A stretch of 64,000 bases of DNA from Flavobacterium limnophilum (GCF_027111315.2 NZ_CP114289.2:1-64000), one strand, 5' to 3'. Positions 7,895 through 16,259 are shown, counted from the stretch's first letter. Made by a program: numbers and translations. Notes: generated by a model not told the origin, from the sequence alone.

Positions 7895-8460
7895 TGGAAA
7901 ATTTCACGGGAATTATTTTGGCAGGCGGAAAAAGCCAACGCATGGGAACCGACAAAGGAATGTTGCCCTTGAACGGAAAACCGTTTATAACGCATATTTA
8001 CGAAGCAATGAAACCGATTTTTGGCGACAATATTGTGGTCGTTTCCTCGAATGCGGATTATGATGCTTTTGGCTATAACCGAATAGAAGATTTAATTTCG
8101 GATAAAGGCCCAGTTGGTGGATTGTACACGGCTTTGAAGCAATCAAAAACCAAATTCAATCTAGTATTGAGTGTCGATGTGCCTTTGGTTACAACTGAAT
8201 TGGTGCAATGGTTGGTCGATAATCACGATGATTCGTATCTGATTACGCAAGTTCAAGTCAATGAAAAACCGAGTCCATTGGTTGCTGTTTACGATCGTGC
8301 TTTGCGAACCCTGTTGGGCGAGCATCTAGCTGGAAACCAATTGAAATTGCGCGACGTTATTGCCGAAGTGCATCCCCAAACCTTGACGGTTCCCGAAAAA
8401 TGGAGTAACCAACTTCAAAATATTAACACGGAAGAAGATTATAAAAAAATACAGAAATGA
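7894..8460 (+). CDS. mobA: Molybdenum cofactor guanylyltransferase MobA
   Basis: The 188-residue nucleotidyltransferase opens with IILAGGKSQRMGTDKGMLPL, the G-rich GTP-binding loop and the KG..L motif of MobA. It also has DKGPVGGLYTAL around residue 70 and VLSVDVPLV (metal-binding Asp) near 100. MobA attaches GMP to the molybdenum cofactor to form the MGD cofactor of DMSO-reductase-family enzymes, so such an enzyme (for example a nitrate reductase) is expected elsewhere in the genome. The start overlaps the upstream stop by one base, and the stop overlaps moaD by four: translational coupling. Confidence 0.88.
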   Translation: MENFTGIILAGGKSQRMGTDKGMLPLNGKPFITHIYEAMKPIFGDNIVVVSSNADYDAFGYNRIEDLISDKGPVGGLYTALKQSKTKFNLVLSVDVPLVTTELVQWLVDNHDDSYLITQVQVNEKPSPLVAVYDRALRTLLGEHLAGNQLKLRDVIAEVHPQTLTVPEKWSNQLQNINTEEDYKKIQK

Positions 8461-8699
8461 CCATAACCCTTAAATATTTCGGTTTACTAGTCGATATTAC
8501 CCAAAAAAAAGAGGAGGTTTTTTCTGTGGAAGAAAATAATATGTCAGTTTCTTTTTTGAAATCAAAAATGGAAACCGCTTACCAAGAACTGAAAAACACC
8601 AACTATTCCATCGCGGTTAACCAAGTAATGACTAGCCTGGATTACAACATAAAAGACCAGGACGTGATTGCTTTTTTGCCGCCTTTTGCGGGAGGGTAA
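8457..8699 (+). CDS. moaD: Molybdopterin synthase small subunit MoaD
   Basis: The 80-residue beta-grasp protein ends FLPPFAGG, with the obligatory terminal Gly-Gly that is adenylylated by MoeB and then carries the thiocarboxylate sulfur. The opening ITLKYFGLLVDIT is typical. It partners with MoaE, encoded 1.2 kb downstream, to convert cyclic pyranopterin monophosphate to molybdopterin. Confidence 0.92.
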   Translation: MTITLKYFGLLVDITQKKEEVFSVEENNMSVSFLKSKMETAYQELKNTNYSIAVNQVMTSLDYNIKDQDVIAFLPPFAGG

Positions 8700-8769
8700 A
8701 ATTTGTTTAAGGGTTTAAAATTGTTTAAAACCCAACCCTTAAACTTTTAAACTCTTAAACTTTTAAACG
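8700..8769. repeat. Low-complexity spacer of GTTTAA words
   Basis: The moaD-moeB spacer is built from repeats of (C)TTAAAC/GTTTAA, with an imperfect inverted repeat around AAGGGTTTAAAA...CCCTTAAAC. A similar spacer of TTTCAGGTTTAAAG words precedes ctlX (60120-60180). It could form a hairpin within the operon mRNA. Confidence 0.5.
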
Positions 8770-9828
8770 ATGACAAGATATTCCAGACAAATTGCCCTTG
8801 CAGAAATTGGGGAAGCCGGTCAGCTAAAATTACAAAATGCAAGCGTTTTGGTAATTGGAGCGGGTGGTTTGGGCTGTCCTGTTTTGCAGAATTTAGCCGC
8901 TGCAGGAGTGGGAACCATAGGAATTGTGGATGGTGACGTGGTGGACGAAACCAATTTGCATCGTCAATTACTTTATACTTTGAAAGATTGTGGCAAGAGC
9001 AAAGTTGAAGTAGCCAAAAAAGCTATTTTGGAATTGAATCCGGAAATAAAAGTAAACGTATATCCTGAATTTTTCAGTACTCAAAATACCTCCGAAATAG
9101 TTAAGGATTACCAAATAATTGTCGATTGCACCGATACGCTTGCCATTCGTTATTTGATAAATGATGTGGCCTTGGTCAAAAAGATTCCGGTAGTTTATGC
9201 TTCGATTTACAAATTTGAAGGACAGGTTTCGGTTTTTAATTATAAAAACGGCCCAAGTTATCGCTGTTTGTTTCCCGAACAGGAAAATTTGAATGCTGTT
9301 CCCAATTGTGTGGAATCAGGAGTTTTGGGAGTTTTGCCAAATACGTTGGGTACATTACAAGCTACCGAAGTTTTGAAAATAATTTTAGAAATGGGCACAG
9401 TTCTATCAGGTAAATTATTGATTTACGATGCCCTCCATTTTCAAACGCAAATTATTGATTTTGCCAGGAATCCAAAAGCAATTGAAAAGGGATTCATCAA
9501 CGGAAGCCAGCTTTTGCATCATAAAAAAACAAATGAAAGTTTAAGCCCCGAAGCGTTTTTAGAAAAATGCAACCAGATGGGAATAGTGGTTATCGACGTT
9601 CGGGAATCGGATGAAAGTCCCGAGTTTAAAGGTAAGAATGTAATTCAGATTCCTTTGAGTGAATTAAGAGAGTACAGCAAGAAATTGGATAAAAACCAAG
9701 AAATCGTTGTATTTTGTCAAACGGGTCAACGCAGTCAAACCGCTTTGAATTATCTAAAAAAATCAGGATTCGTCGGTGTTTTCCATTTAGGGAAAGGCAT
9801 CGAATCCCTGAAAAATCAATTGCAATAG
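8770..9828 (+). CDS. moeB: MoeB/ThiF-type adenylyltransferase fused to rhodanese domain
   Basis: The 352-residue protein has an E1-like domain (residues 1-240: the ATP loop VIGAGGLGCPVLQNLAAAG, the DxD segment GDVVDETNLHRQ, and catalytic-region VPNCVESGVLGVLP). A C-terminal rhodanese domain (residues ~262-350) has its active-site loop VVFCQTGQRS. The enzyme adenylylates the MoaD C-terminus, and the rhodanese probably supplies persulfide sulfur. Unlike E. coli MoeB, the CxxC zinc pairs are not intact: the first is SYRC, and the region around RNPKAIEKG lacks the second. It lies in the cofactor operon, 70 bases after moaD. Confidence 0.88.
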   Translation: MTRYSRQIALAEIGEAGQLKLQNASVLVIGAGGLGCPVLQNLAAAGVGTIGIVDGDVVDETNLHRQLLYTLKDCGKSKVEVAKKAILELNPEIKVNVYPEFFSTQNTSEIVKDYQIIVDCTDTLAIRYLINDVALVKKIPVVYASIYKFEGQVSVFNYKNGPSYRCLFPEQENLNAVPNCVESGVLGVLPNTLGTLQATEVLKIILEMGTVLSGKLLIYDALHFQTQIIDFARNPKAIEKGFINGSQLLHHKKTNESLSPEAFLEKCNQMGIVVIDVRESDESPEFKGKNVIQIPLSELREYSKKLDKNQEIVVFCQTGQRSQTALNYLKKSGFVGVFHLGKGIESLKNQLQ

Positions 9829-9882
9829 CAATGACAATTACAAAGAAAAAACAAAGAAATAAGTAACTTGAAATTTTCAGGA

Positions 9883-9920
9883 CTCGGCTCCCTCTCCTTT
9901 GGAGAGGGCTGGGGTGAGGA
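9883..9920. repeat. REP-like palindrome CCCTCTCC-TTT-GGAGAGGG, copy 1
   Basis: An inverted repeat (arms 9890-9897 and 9901-9908) embedded in the text CTCGGCTCC...GCTGGGGTGAGGA, lying between moeB and the moaE start. A second copy lies 81 bases downstream inside moaE, and a third, inverted, at 50261-50290. Confidence 0.8.
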
Positions 9921-9931
9921 TAAATATAACA

Positions 9932-10441
9932 ATGATGTCAAAAAAAGAAAACACAGTTCCAGTCTCGGCTCCCTCCCCTTCGGGGAGGGCTGGGGTGGGG
10001 AAGAAAAACTCCTTTATTCAGGGACAAATAACATCGGAATTCATCGGGAATTCTATTGCCAAGCATCAAAGTAAAACTACCATTGGTGCACACAATATTT
10101 TTCTGGGTCAAGTTCGTGCTGATGTTATTGAAGGAAAAACGGTTGCTGCAATCGAATATACGGCTTACGAAGAAATGGCAGAACAAAGTTTCTATGAAAT
10201 CAGGGAAGCGGCTTTCGCTAAATATGATTTGTCTTGTTTGCACATTTACCACAGTTTAGGTTTGGTAAAAACAGGAGAAATTTGTTTGTTCGTTTTTGTT
10301 TCGGCACCAAGACGCAAAGTGGTTTATGAAGCTTTGGAGTTTTTGGTGGAAGCCATAAAAGAAAAAGCACCCGTTTTCGGGAAAGAGCTTTTTGAAGACG
10401 AAACTTATTCTTGGAAAGTAAACACTCCAACCCCCAAATAG
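9932..10441 (+). CDS. moaE: Molybdopterin synthase catalytic subunit MoaE with repeat-derived N-terminus
   Basis: The MoaE core is clear from about residue 25 (FIQGQIT..., GAHNIFLGQVRAD, AIEYTAYEEMA, SAPRRKVVYEALEFLVEAIK, conserved Lys residues) and catalyses sulfur transfer from MoaD. The start is chosen at the tandem ATG at 9932/9935 after the first palindrome; the frame is open further upstream only because of the repeat. Residues ~9-24 (VSAPSPSGRAGVG) are the translation of the second REP-like repeat and are not part of the family. The family's usual start would be close to KNSFIQG, where no ATG is present. Confidence 0.85.
   Translation: MMSKKENTVPVSAPSPSGRAGVGKKNSFIQGQITSEFIGNSIAKHQSKTTIGAHNIFLGQVRADVIEGKTVAAIEYTAYEEMAEQSFYEIREAAFAKYDLSCLHIYHSLGLVKTGEICLFVFVSAPRRKVVYEALEFLVEAIKEKAPVFGKELFEDETYSWKVNTPTPK
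9964..10000. repeat. REP-like palindrome CCCTCCCC-TTC-GGGGAGGG, copy 2, inside moaE
   Basis: Arms at 9971-9978 and 9982-9989, in the same flanking text as copy 1. The reading frame passes through it without a stop and adds about a dozen Pro/Ser/Gly-rich residues to MoaE. Confidence 0.85.
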
Positions 10442-10482
10442 AAAATTAACAACAATTTCTAACTCCCAACTTCTAACTTTCT

Positions 10483-11397
10483 ATGGTAGATATCACACAC
10501 AAAATAATTACCCAACGCACTGCAACGGCTCAGGCCATCGTGAAAGTGGGTTCACAGGCTACGATGCGGGCAATTTTAAGCAATACCGTTCCAAAAGGAA
10601 ACGTGCTGGAAGTATCCAGAACAGCCGGTTTATTCGCCGTAAAAAACACTTCGAATTCTATTCCGGATTGTCATCCAATGCCGATTGAGTTTACAGGAAT
10701 TCAGTTTGAATTACTCGAAGATTCAGTTTTGATTGAAGTGACGGTGAAAGCTATTTACAGAACAGGCGTTGAGGTTGAAGCGATGCACGGTGCTTCGATT
10801 GTGGCTTTGACGATGTACGACATGCTGAAACCCATCGACAAGCAAGTAGAGATTTCGACCATAAAATTATTGTACAAAAAAGGAGGGAAATCGGATTTTG
10901 GAGTCAAAGAAAAATTGGATTTGTCGGTTGCAGTAATGGTTTGTTCTGATTCTGTAGCTGCCGGAAAAAAAGAAGACAGAGCAGGAAAAGTAATCTCGGA
11001 TAAAATCAAAAATCTGGGATTAAGCGTGTCAAGTTACACGGTAATTCCTGATGAGGTAGCCGATATTCAGGAAACTATAAATAAATTGTGCACAGCCAAC
11101 AAAGATTTAGTAATCATTACAGGAGGAACAGGTTTGTCGAATAGAGATGTCACTCCGGAAGCGGTTATTCCTCTGTTGGATCGACGCATTCCCGGAATAG
11201 AAGAAGCCATTCGTTCCTACGGTCAGGACAGAACACCTTACGCAATGTTGTCCAGAAGCGTGGTCGGTTTCAAAGGCAATACCTTGATAATGGCTTTGCC
11301 GGGTTCAACGGCAGGCGCAAGCGAATCGATGGACGCTGTTTTTCCATCGATATTACATTTATTCAAAATACTAAATGGTTTCAACCACGGAAAATAA
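10483..11397 (+). CDS. moaCB: Fused MoaC-MoaB: cyclic pyranopterin monophosphate synthase / molybdopterin adenylyltransferase-like protein
   Basis: The 304-residue protein joins two enzymes. Residues 1-~140 are MoaC (MVDITHKIITQRTATA, DCHPMPIEFTGI, YRTGVEVEAMHGAS, KPIDK), the second step of cofactor synthesis with MoaA. Residues ~147-304 are a MoaB/MogA domain (VAVMVCSDSVAAGKKEDR, VIITGGTGLSNRDVTPE, ALPGS), which binds molybdopterin. The fusion links the first and late steps and is known from other Bacteroidota. It overlaps moaA by 23 bp. The spacer in front contains TAACTCCCAAC words like those inside lipB. Confidence 0.9.
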   Translation: MVDITHKIITQRTATAQAIVKVGSQATMRAILSNTVPKGNVLEVSRTAGLFAVKNTSNSIPDCHPMPIEFTGIQFELLEDSVLIEVTVKAIYRTGVEVEAMHGASIVALTMYDMLKPIDKQVEISTIKLLYKKGGKSDFGVKEKLDLSVAVMVCSDSVAAGKKEDRAGKVISDKIKNLGLSVSSYTVIPDEVADIQETINKLCTANKDLVIITGGTGLSNRDVTPEAVIPLLDRRIPGIEEAIRSYGQDRTPYAMLSRSVVGFKGNTLIMALPGSTAGASESMDAVFPSILHLFKILNGFNHGK

Positions 11398-12394
11398 AAC
11401 AATTCAAATGCAGGATACTCACGGCAGAGGGCACAATTACTTGCGCATTTCGATTACGGAACACTGTAATTTGAGATGTACGTATTGTATGCCCGCCGAG
11501 GGAATTGCGCTCACGCCGAGAGCACATCTAATGACTGCAGATGAAATTGTTGCCATTGCCCAAACTTTCGTCAATCTGGGCGTAACCAAAATCAGATTAA
11601 CAGGTGGAGAGCCCTTGGTACGAAGAGATGCCAAGCAAATCATCCAGCGTTTGGGAAAATTAGGAGTCGAACTGACTTTGACCACCAACGGGATTTTGGT
11701 TCACGAATTCATTGAGACTTTTAAAGAAGCTGGAATCAAAACCTTGAATGTAAGTATTGACAGCTTGCAAAAAGACAAGTTCAACCAAATTACCCGTAGA
11801 AATTATTTCGATAAACTATGGGAAAACTTGGATTTGCTTGACGCCAATGGGTTTCAGGTAAAACTGAATGTCGTGATGATTAAAGGTTTTAACGATAACG
11901 AAATCATCGATTTTATCGAAATGACCAAAGACCGAAACCTCCAAATTCGTTTCATAGAATTTATGCCTTTTGACGGCAATCAATGGAACAAGGAAAAATT
12001 GGTTTCTTATGCTGAAATTATGACGCAAGTGGAAAGTTTTTATTTCAGTCCAAACGTAAAACGAATTCAGGATAAACCCAACGATACTTCCAAAAACCAC
12101 AAAATCGAGTCGTATAAAGGAAGTTTCTCGGTAATTAGCTCGGTTACCAATCCGTTTTGTAGTACCTGCAATCGCATCCGTTTAACTGCCGATGGAAAAC
12201 TAAAAAATTGTTTGTTCTCAAATACTGAAACTTCTTTGCTGGATACTTTAAGAGCAGGAGAATCCATTGAACCGCTCATTTTTCAAAACATAAAATCCAA
12301 ACACGCTATGCGAGGTGGAATGGATGATGATGCCAAATTTCAAGACCCGGAATTGTTTTCCCAGAACAGAAGTATGATAAAGATTGGGGGATAA
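11375..12394 (+). CDS. moaA: GTP 3',8-cyclase MoaA (radical SAM)
   Basis: The 339-residue enzyme starts cofactor synthesis from GTP. The N-terminal radical-SAM cluster motif is CNLRCTYC (residues ~31-38), followed by KIRLTGGEPLVR. The C-terminal second-cluster motif is CSTCNRIRLTADGKLKNC. It ends in the conserved Gly-Gly tail (KIGG) needed for activity. The start at 11375 overlaps moaC/B; an alternative ATG at 11408 (MQDTHGRGHNYLRIS) would remove the overlap and fits the family as well. It is the last gene of the operon and is followed by a strong terminator. Confidence 0.92.
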   Translation: MVSTTENKTIQMQDTHGRGHNYLRISITEHCNLRCTYCMPAEGIALTPRAHLMTADEIVAIAQTFVNLGVTKIRLTGGEPLVRRDAKQIIQRLGKLGVELTLTTNGILVHEFIETFKEAGIKTLNVSIDSLQKDKFNQITRRNYFDKLWENLDLLDANGFQVKLNVVMIKGFNDNEIIDFIEMTKDRNLQIRFIEFMPFDGNQWNKEKLVSYAEIMTQVESFYFSPNVKRIQDKPNDTSKNHKIESYKGSFSVISSVTNPFCSTCNRIRLTADGKLKNCLFSNTETSLLDTLRAGESIEPLIFQNIKSKHAMRGGMDDDAKFQDPELFSQNRSMIKIGG

Positions 12395-12428
12395 CAAAAA
12401 AGAACTTCAAACGAAGTTCTTTTTTGTT
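12393..12428. terminator. Bidirectional terminator between moaA and the ATPase/nuclease module
   Basis: Perfect 16-bp arms (12393-12408 and 12413-12428) around a 4-base loop, with A- and T-runs on either side. It serves both the cofactor operon and the convergent two-gene module. Confidence 0.9.
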
Positions 12429-12429
12429 A

Positions 12430-12939
12430 TTAGTCAAACGAAATATAATTTCCTTCTTGGAGATTTATTTGATATTTAATTTTGAATTCTTTTCTTTTAG
12501 TTGATACACTTGCTTGTGGAGCAATTCTTTTCTTGTTGTCAAAGCAAATTATAGCATTTTTACTTTCAAGATTAATAGATTCAATTTTTTTTAAATAAAA
12601 TTTAATTGTGTTTTCTAATTGTTTTAATCCTTCTTTTCGACGTACTGATAAATTCTCTTTTGTGGCTTTTATTTCAGTAAAATAGATGCAAAAATCATTG
12701 AAAATCACATAATCACATTGTCCGCCTTTTACGCTTTTCATAACGCAATCATCATTTTGAATAAAATGATATTGGGAGTTTATATTGTTTTGTATATGCA
12801 AATGATACTTTTCACTAGCATTTACAAAAACTCCTTTTTTTAAAATTTGATCTTCAAAAACAAAAGTATGTTTGTCTGTAATAGTAGTTAGACAATCAAC
12901 TTCAATTTGAGGAAAAGCTTCTCGAAGTTGATTTATCAT
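12430..12939 (-). CDS. Small PD-(D/E)XK-like putative nuclease, partner of the ATPase
   Basis: The 169-residue protein matches no family I can name. Its centre reads GGQCDYVIF...CIYFTEIKAT, then RRKEGLKQLENTIKFY. That gives Asp76, Glu89-x-Lys91 and Gln107 on the spacing of a PD-(D/E)XK restriction-endonuclease fold (acid on one strand, ExK on the next, Gln on the following helix). There is no signal peptide. Its start overlaps the stop of the upstream ATPase gene by 4 bp, so the two are translationally coupled. DNA cleavage controlled by the ATPase is an inference. Very AT-rich, unlike the neighbouring moaA and lysS. Confidence 0.6.
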   Translation of the reverse strand: MINQLREAFPQIEVDCLTTITDKHTFVFEDQILKKGVFVNASEKYHLHIQNNINSQYHFIQNDDCVMKSVKGGQCDYVIFNDFCIYFTEIKATKENLSVRRKEGLKQLENTIKFYLKKIESINLESKNAIICFDNKKRIAPQASVSTKRKEFKIKYQINLQEGNYISFD

Positions 12940-14270
12940 AAATCCAATAATTTATCAAATTCATCTGAAAAAGAATCCGAAACATTATCAATCATATTTT
13001 CGTTGATTTGTCCCAATTTATCATTCATTATTTTTTTAGCTTTTCCATTTTTCAATTCATAAGCAATAAAGTTTTTTGGGTCAAGCCAAGATTCTTTTTT
13101 AATGATTTTGTTGACTTCTTTTGGTTTTGTTTTTCCTTTATCAAAAGCCAAAAGCAAATTGTTAATAGATGCCAAAACAAATGGACTATGAGTAGTTAGA
13201 ATTAAATTTTTTCTATCAAACAAACAGTTTTTAACCAAATATTTAATCAATTCGTGTTGCGCTTTTGGATATAAGTTGAGTTCAGGTTCTTCGACAACAA
13301 AATTGAAGTTGTATTTTTCCTTTAATGATTTAGAATATTCGACTAATAGCAAAATAGGAACAACAGATTGCAATCCAGAAGCTGATTCTAATAAATCAAC
13401 TTTTTCTGTTTCATTATGATAGATATATGAGGTTTTGCCTTCTCTTTTATATTTAATTTTCTTATCAATAATATCCAAAGGTAATTCTTTAATGGTTTGA
13501 ATTGCTTTTTGATATTCTTGTCCTGAATTTAATAAATGTTTAGGGATTAAAACATTGTTGTTTAGCAGTCCTAGGGAGTTCTCTGCAATTAAATGAAGAA
13601 AACTTCTTTCTGATGGGATATAGATAGAGTCGAAAAGATATAGGTTTGGAAAATTTTGTATGATTTTTTCAAATAACTCAATGTAATTGTTAATGGATTT
13701 TTCTTTCTCTAGTATTTCTAGTAATTCATCTGCTGTATTTTCGTCAGGCTTGAAGCTTTTAATTTGTTTTTTTAGAATTAAACTTTTAATCTTATTTTTT
13801 TCAATTTCATTAGTAACAATATTTGAAAAAATAATCGAATCTGTTATAAATAGTTCATTTAAAGCTGCAGATAAGGCTGTTTTTAAAGTGTTTTTTATTT
13901 TATTTTTATCATTACTTGAATCATTGTTGGCATCCTTTATAAAAGACAAAAAACGTTGTGGCGTGCCTTTTGAAAAAGAGCCATTTTCATAATCAAATGA
14001 AAATGGACTTGTTTTAAAATGATTTATATTATCATAACTTATATAAGTGTCTTTTTTTAAATAAGATAGGATGTTATATTTTTTCAACTCATCTTCAAAA
14101 GTATTTTTTTCATCTCTTCTAAAATCCTCATCTTCCAATATAGAAAGTAATTTAGCCAAAGTACTCTTCCCGGAAGCTTGTGCTCCAATTAAAGCTACCA
14201 TTTCTCTAACTTCGATTTCAATATCTTTTAGAGGTCCGAAATTTTTAACAATAAGTTTTGCTCTTTCCAT
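12936..14270 (-). CDS. ABC/SMC-type AAA ATPase (RecF/OLD-like)
   Basis: The 444-residue protein has an N-terminal NFGPLKDIEIEV strand and Walker A GAQASGKST (29-37). A ~200-residue Lys/Asn-rich insertion follows, then the ABC-type signature SASGLQS (~296-302), Walker B FNFVVEEPELNLYP (~322-335) and an H-loop TTHSP (~359-363). This is the overlapping AAA_15/AAA_21 (RecF/OLD) architecture used by many phage-defence ATPases such as PtuA, AriA and GajA. It is the first gene of a two-gene unit with the small nuclease-like protein. AT content is higher than in flanking genes, suggesting acquisition by transfer. A role in defence is inferred from architecture only. Confidence 0.8.
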   Translation of the reverse strand: MERAKLIVKNFGPLKDIEIEVREMVALIGAQASGKSTLAKLLSILEDEDFRRDEKNTFEDELKKYNILSYLKKDTYISYDNINHFKTSPFSFDYENGSFSKGTPQRFLSFIKDANNDSSNDKNKIKNTLKTALSAALNELFITDSIIFSNIVTNEIEKNKIKSLILKKQIKSFKPDENTADELLEILEKEKSINNYIELFEKIIQNFPNLYLFDSIYIPSERSFLHLIAENSLGLLNNNVLIPKHLLNSGQEYQKAIQTIKELPLDIIDKKIKYKREGKTSYIYHNETEKVDLLESASGLQSVVPILLLVEYSKSLKEKYNFNFVVEEPELNLYPKAQHELIKYLVKNCLFDRKNLILTTHSPFVLASINNLLLAFDKGKTKPKEVNKIIKKESWLDPKNFIAYELKNGKAKKIMNDKLGQINENMIDNVSDSFSDEFDKLLDL

Positions 14271-14352
14271 TTTTCAAAATTAAGGAAATAATTTATAATA
14301 CAAAGGAACCCAATTGAGTTCCTTTTGTAAAATTATGTTTTTATGTAGAATA

Positions 14353-16050
14353 TTATTCTTTCAATCGGCAAGCTTTTGCTTCACCTTCAACAACCACTTC
14401 CGTCATTCCAAGAACAGAAAGATTTTTCATTGCTTTGTCCCATTTCTTGCCGCTCAATTCCGATTTGATTTTTAGTGAACCAAATTCCAATTGATTGCCG
14501 TTAGCTTGCAAAATAGCAACAATTAGTTTTTCATCTTCTTCTAGTTGAACCTGTTTTTTCTCCGGACGCATCTGAGGGAAAAACAACACTTCCTGAATAG
14601 AGGCATTATTGGTCAAGAACATCATCAAACGATCCATTCCAATTCCCAACCCAGAAGTTGGTGGCATACCGTATTCCAATGCTCTCAAGAAATCCTCATC
14701 AATCGTTCCGGTAGCTTCGTCATCTCCTTTTTCAGACAGACGCATTTGGTCTTCAAAACGTTCTCTTTGATCAATTGGGTCATTCAATTCAGAATAGGCA
14801 TTGGCAACTTCTTTACCACAAACCATCAATTCAAAACGCTCTGTCAAATCTGGATTGTCGCGGTGTTCTTTACAAAGCGGCGACATTTCCTTTGGATAAT
14901 CGGTAATAAACGTTGGTTGAATATAATTTTCTTCGCATTTTGCACCGAAAATCTCATCAATCAATTTTCCTTTTCCCATCGTGTTATCCACATCAATTCC
15001 CATTCCGCGAGCAGCTTCAAAAAGTTCCGCTTCGCTTTTGCCAGAAATATCAAAACCAGTAAAATGTTTGATAGAATCTGTCATCGTAACGCGAGCATAA
15101 GGAGCTTTGAAACTAATTTTATGTTCTCCAAAAGTAGCCTCGCTAGTTCCATTTACGCCAATAGCACAATGTTCCAACAAGTTTTCGGTAAAATCCATCA
15201 TCCAGTTGTAGTCTTTGTAGGCTACATATATTTCCATTGCGGTAAATTCCGGGTTGTGCGTTCTGTCCATTCCTTCGTTACGGAAGTTTTTCGAAAACTC
15301 ATACACACCGTCAAAACCACCCACAATTAATCTTTTCAAATATAATTCATTCGCAATACGCATGTAAAGCGGAATGTCCAATGAATTATGATGCGTAATA
15401 AACGGACGAGCGGCAGCACCACCGGGAATCGATTGCAAAACCGGAGTTTCTACTTCAAGATAACCAGCATCATTAAAGAAACCACGCATTGCATTGAACA
15501 ATTTTGTTCTCTTGATAAAAGTCTCTTTTACATTTTGATTCACCGTCAAATCCACGTAACGCATTCTGTAACGCAATTCGGCATCGTTAAAAGCATCGTG
15601 TACTTTTCCGTCTTCATCCACTTTAGGCAATGGCAACGGACGCAAAGTTTTACTCAAAAACGTAAATCCATCCACGCGAATACATTGCGCACCCACTTTT
15701 GTAATGAATAATTCGCCTTCAATACCAATAAAATCACCCAAATCGGTCAATTTCTTGAACACTTGATTGTATAAAGTTTTATCTTCTTCCAAACACAAAA
15801 CATCACGGTTCACGTACAATTGAATACGTCCTTCGCTATCCTGCAATTCGGCAAAACAAGCTTTTCCTTGATCTCTCACACTCATCAAACGCCCGGCAAC
15901 AATCACCTTCTTGCCTTCCTCAAAGCTTTCTTTTATTTGTTTTGAAGTATGATTTACAGGAAAAAGATCGGCAGGATAAGGGTTGATTCCCAAATTACGC
16001 AAGCCTTGTAGTTTTTCTCTTCGGATAATTTCTTGTTCGGATAATGCCAT
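14353..16050 (-). CDS. lysS: Lysyl-tRNA synthetase, class II
   Basis: The 565-residue enzyme has an OB-fold anticodon-binding domain (residues ~50-150) and the class II catalytic core (FRNEGMDRTHNPEFTAMEIY for motif 2; GLGIGMDRLMMFLTN for motif 3). A ~65-residue C-terminal extension after FFPQMRPEK is a feature of Bacteroidota LysS. It charges tRNA-Lys in the cytoplasm. The ATG at 16050 lies 23 bases from a TATCTTTG -7 box. Confidence 0.95.
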   Translation of the reverse strand: MALSEQEIIRREKLQGLRNLGINPYPADLFPVNHTSKQIKESFEEGKKVIVAGRLMSVRDQGKACFAELQDSEGRIQLYVNRDVLCLEEDKTLYNQVFKKLTDLGDFIGIEGELFITKVGAQCIRVDGFTFLSKTLRPLPLPKVDEDGKVHDAFNDAELRYRMRYVDLTVNQNVKETFIKRTKLFNAMRGFFNDAGYLEVETPVLQSIPGGAAARPFITHHNSLDIPLYMRIANELYLKRLIVGGFDGVYEFSKNFRNEGMDRTHNPEFTAMEIYVAYKDYNWMMDFTENLLEHCAIGVNGTSEATFGEHKISFKAPYARVTMTDSIKHFTGFDISGKSEAELFEAARGMGIDVDNTMGKGKLIDEIFGAKCEENYIQPTFITDYPKEMSPLCKEHRDNPDLTERFELMVCGKEVANAYSELNDPIDQRERFEDQMRLSEKGDDEATGTIDEDFLRALEYGMPPTSGLGIGMDRLMMFLTNNASIQEVLFFPQMRPEKKQVQLEEDEKLIVAILQANGNQLEFGSLKIKSELSGKKWDKAMKNLSVLGMTEVVVEGEAKACRLKE

Positions 16051-16072
16051 TAGGTTCTGATTTTTAAGAGCG

Positions 16073-16080
16073 CAAAGATA
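16073..16080 (-). promoter_or_regulatory. -7 box of the lysS promoter
   Basis: TATCTTTG on the minus strand, matching TAnnTTTG, 23 bases upstream of the lysS ATG. No clear TTTG is found at the -33 distance. Confidence 0.55.
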
Positions 16081-16124
16081 ACAAATAGATTGCAGATTTC
16101 AGAGTGCAGATTTTAGATTTTTCG

Positions 16125-16169
16125 GTAGAGACGGGTTTCAAACCCGTCTGTACAGAAACCCGTCCCTAC
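16125..16169. repeat. REP-like palindrome with GTAGAGACG ends
   Basis: GTAGAGACGGGTTT (16125-16138) is matched by AAACCCGTCCCTAC (16156-16169), and an inner CAAACCCGTC can pair alternatively with the left arm. The ends resemble those of the palindrome in the rpoB-rpoC spacer (44580-44608), so both may belong to one dispersed family. Confidence 0.75.
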
Positions 16170-16239
16170 AAAAGGATGTCGTTGCTAAGCAATAATTTTT
16201 TGTTTTTGCATCAGCCTTATAGATTTAAAGTAGAGTTTG

Positions 16240-16247
16240 TATCTTTG
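16240..16247 (+). promoter_or_regulatory. -7 box upstream of the lipoprotein gene
   Basis: TATCTTTG, with its last base 12 nt before the ATG at 16260. It predicts a very short leader and decides the start at 16260 over the upstream in-frame ATGs. Confidence 0.65.
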
Positions 16248-16259
16248 AAAAAAAAACGG

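Noticed and set aside
14545-15330. 261-codon open frame antisense to lysS
   Set aside because: Shadow of lysS, with composition typical of reversed coding sequence and no promoter.
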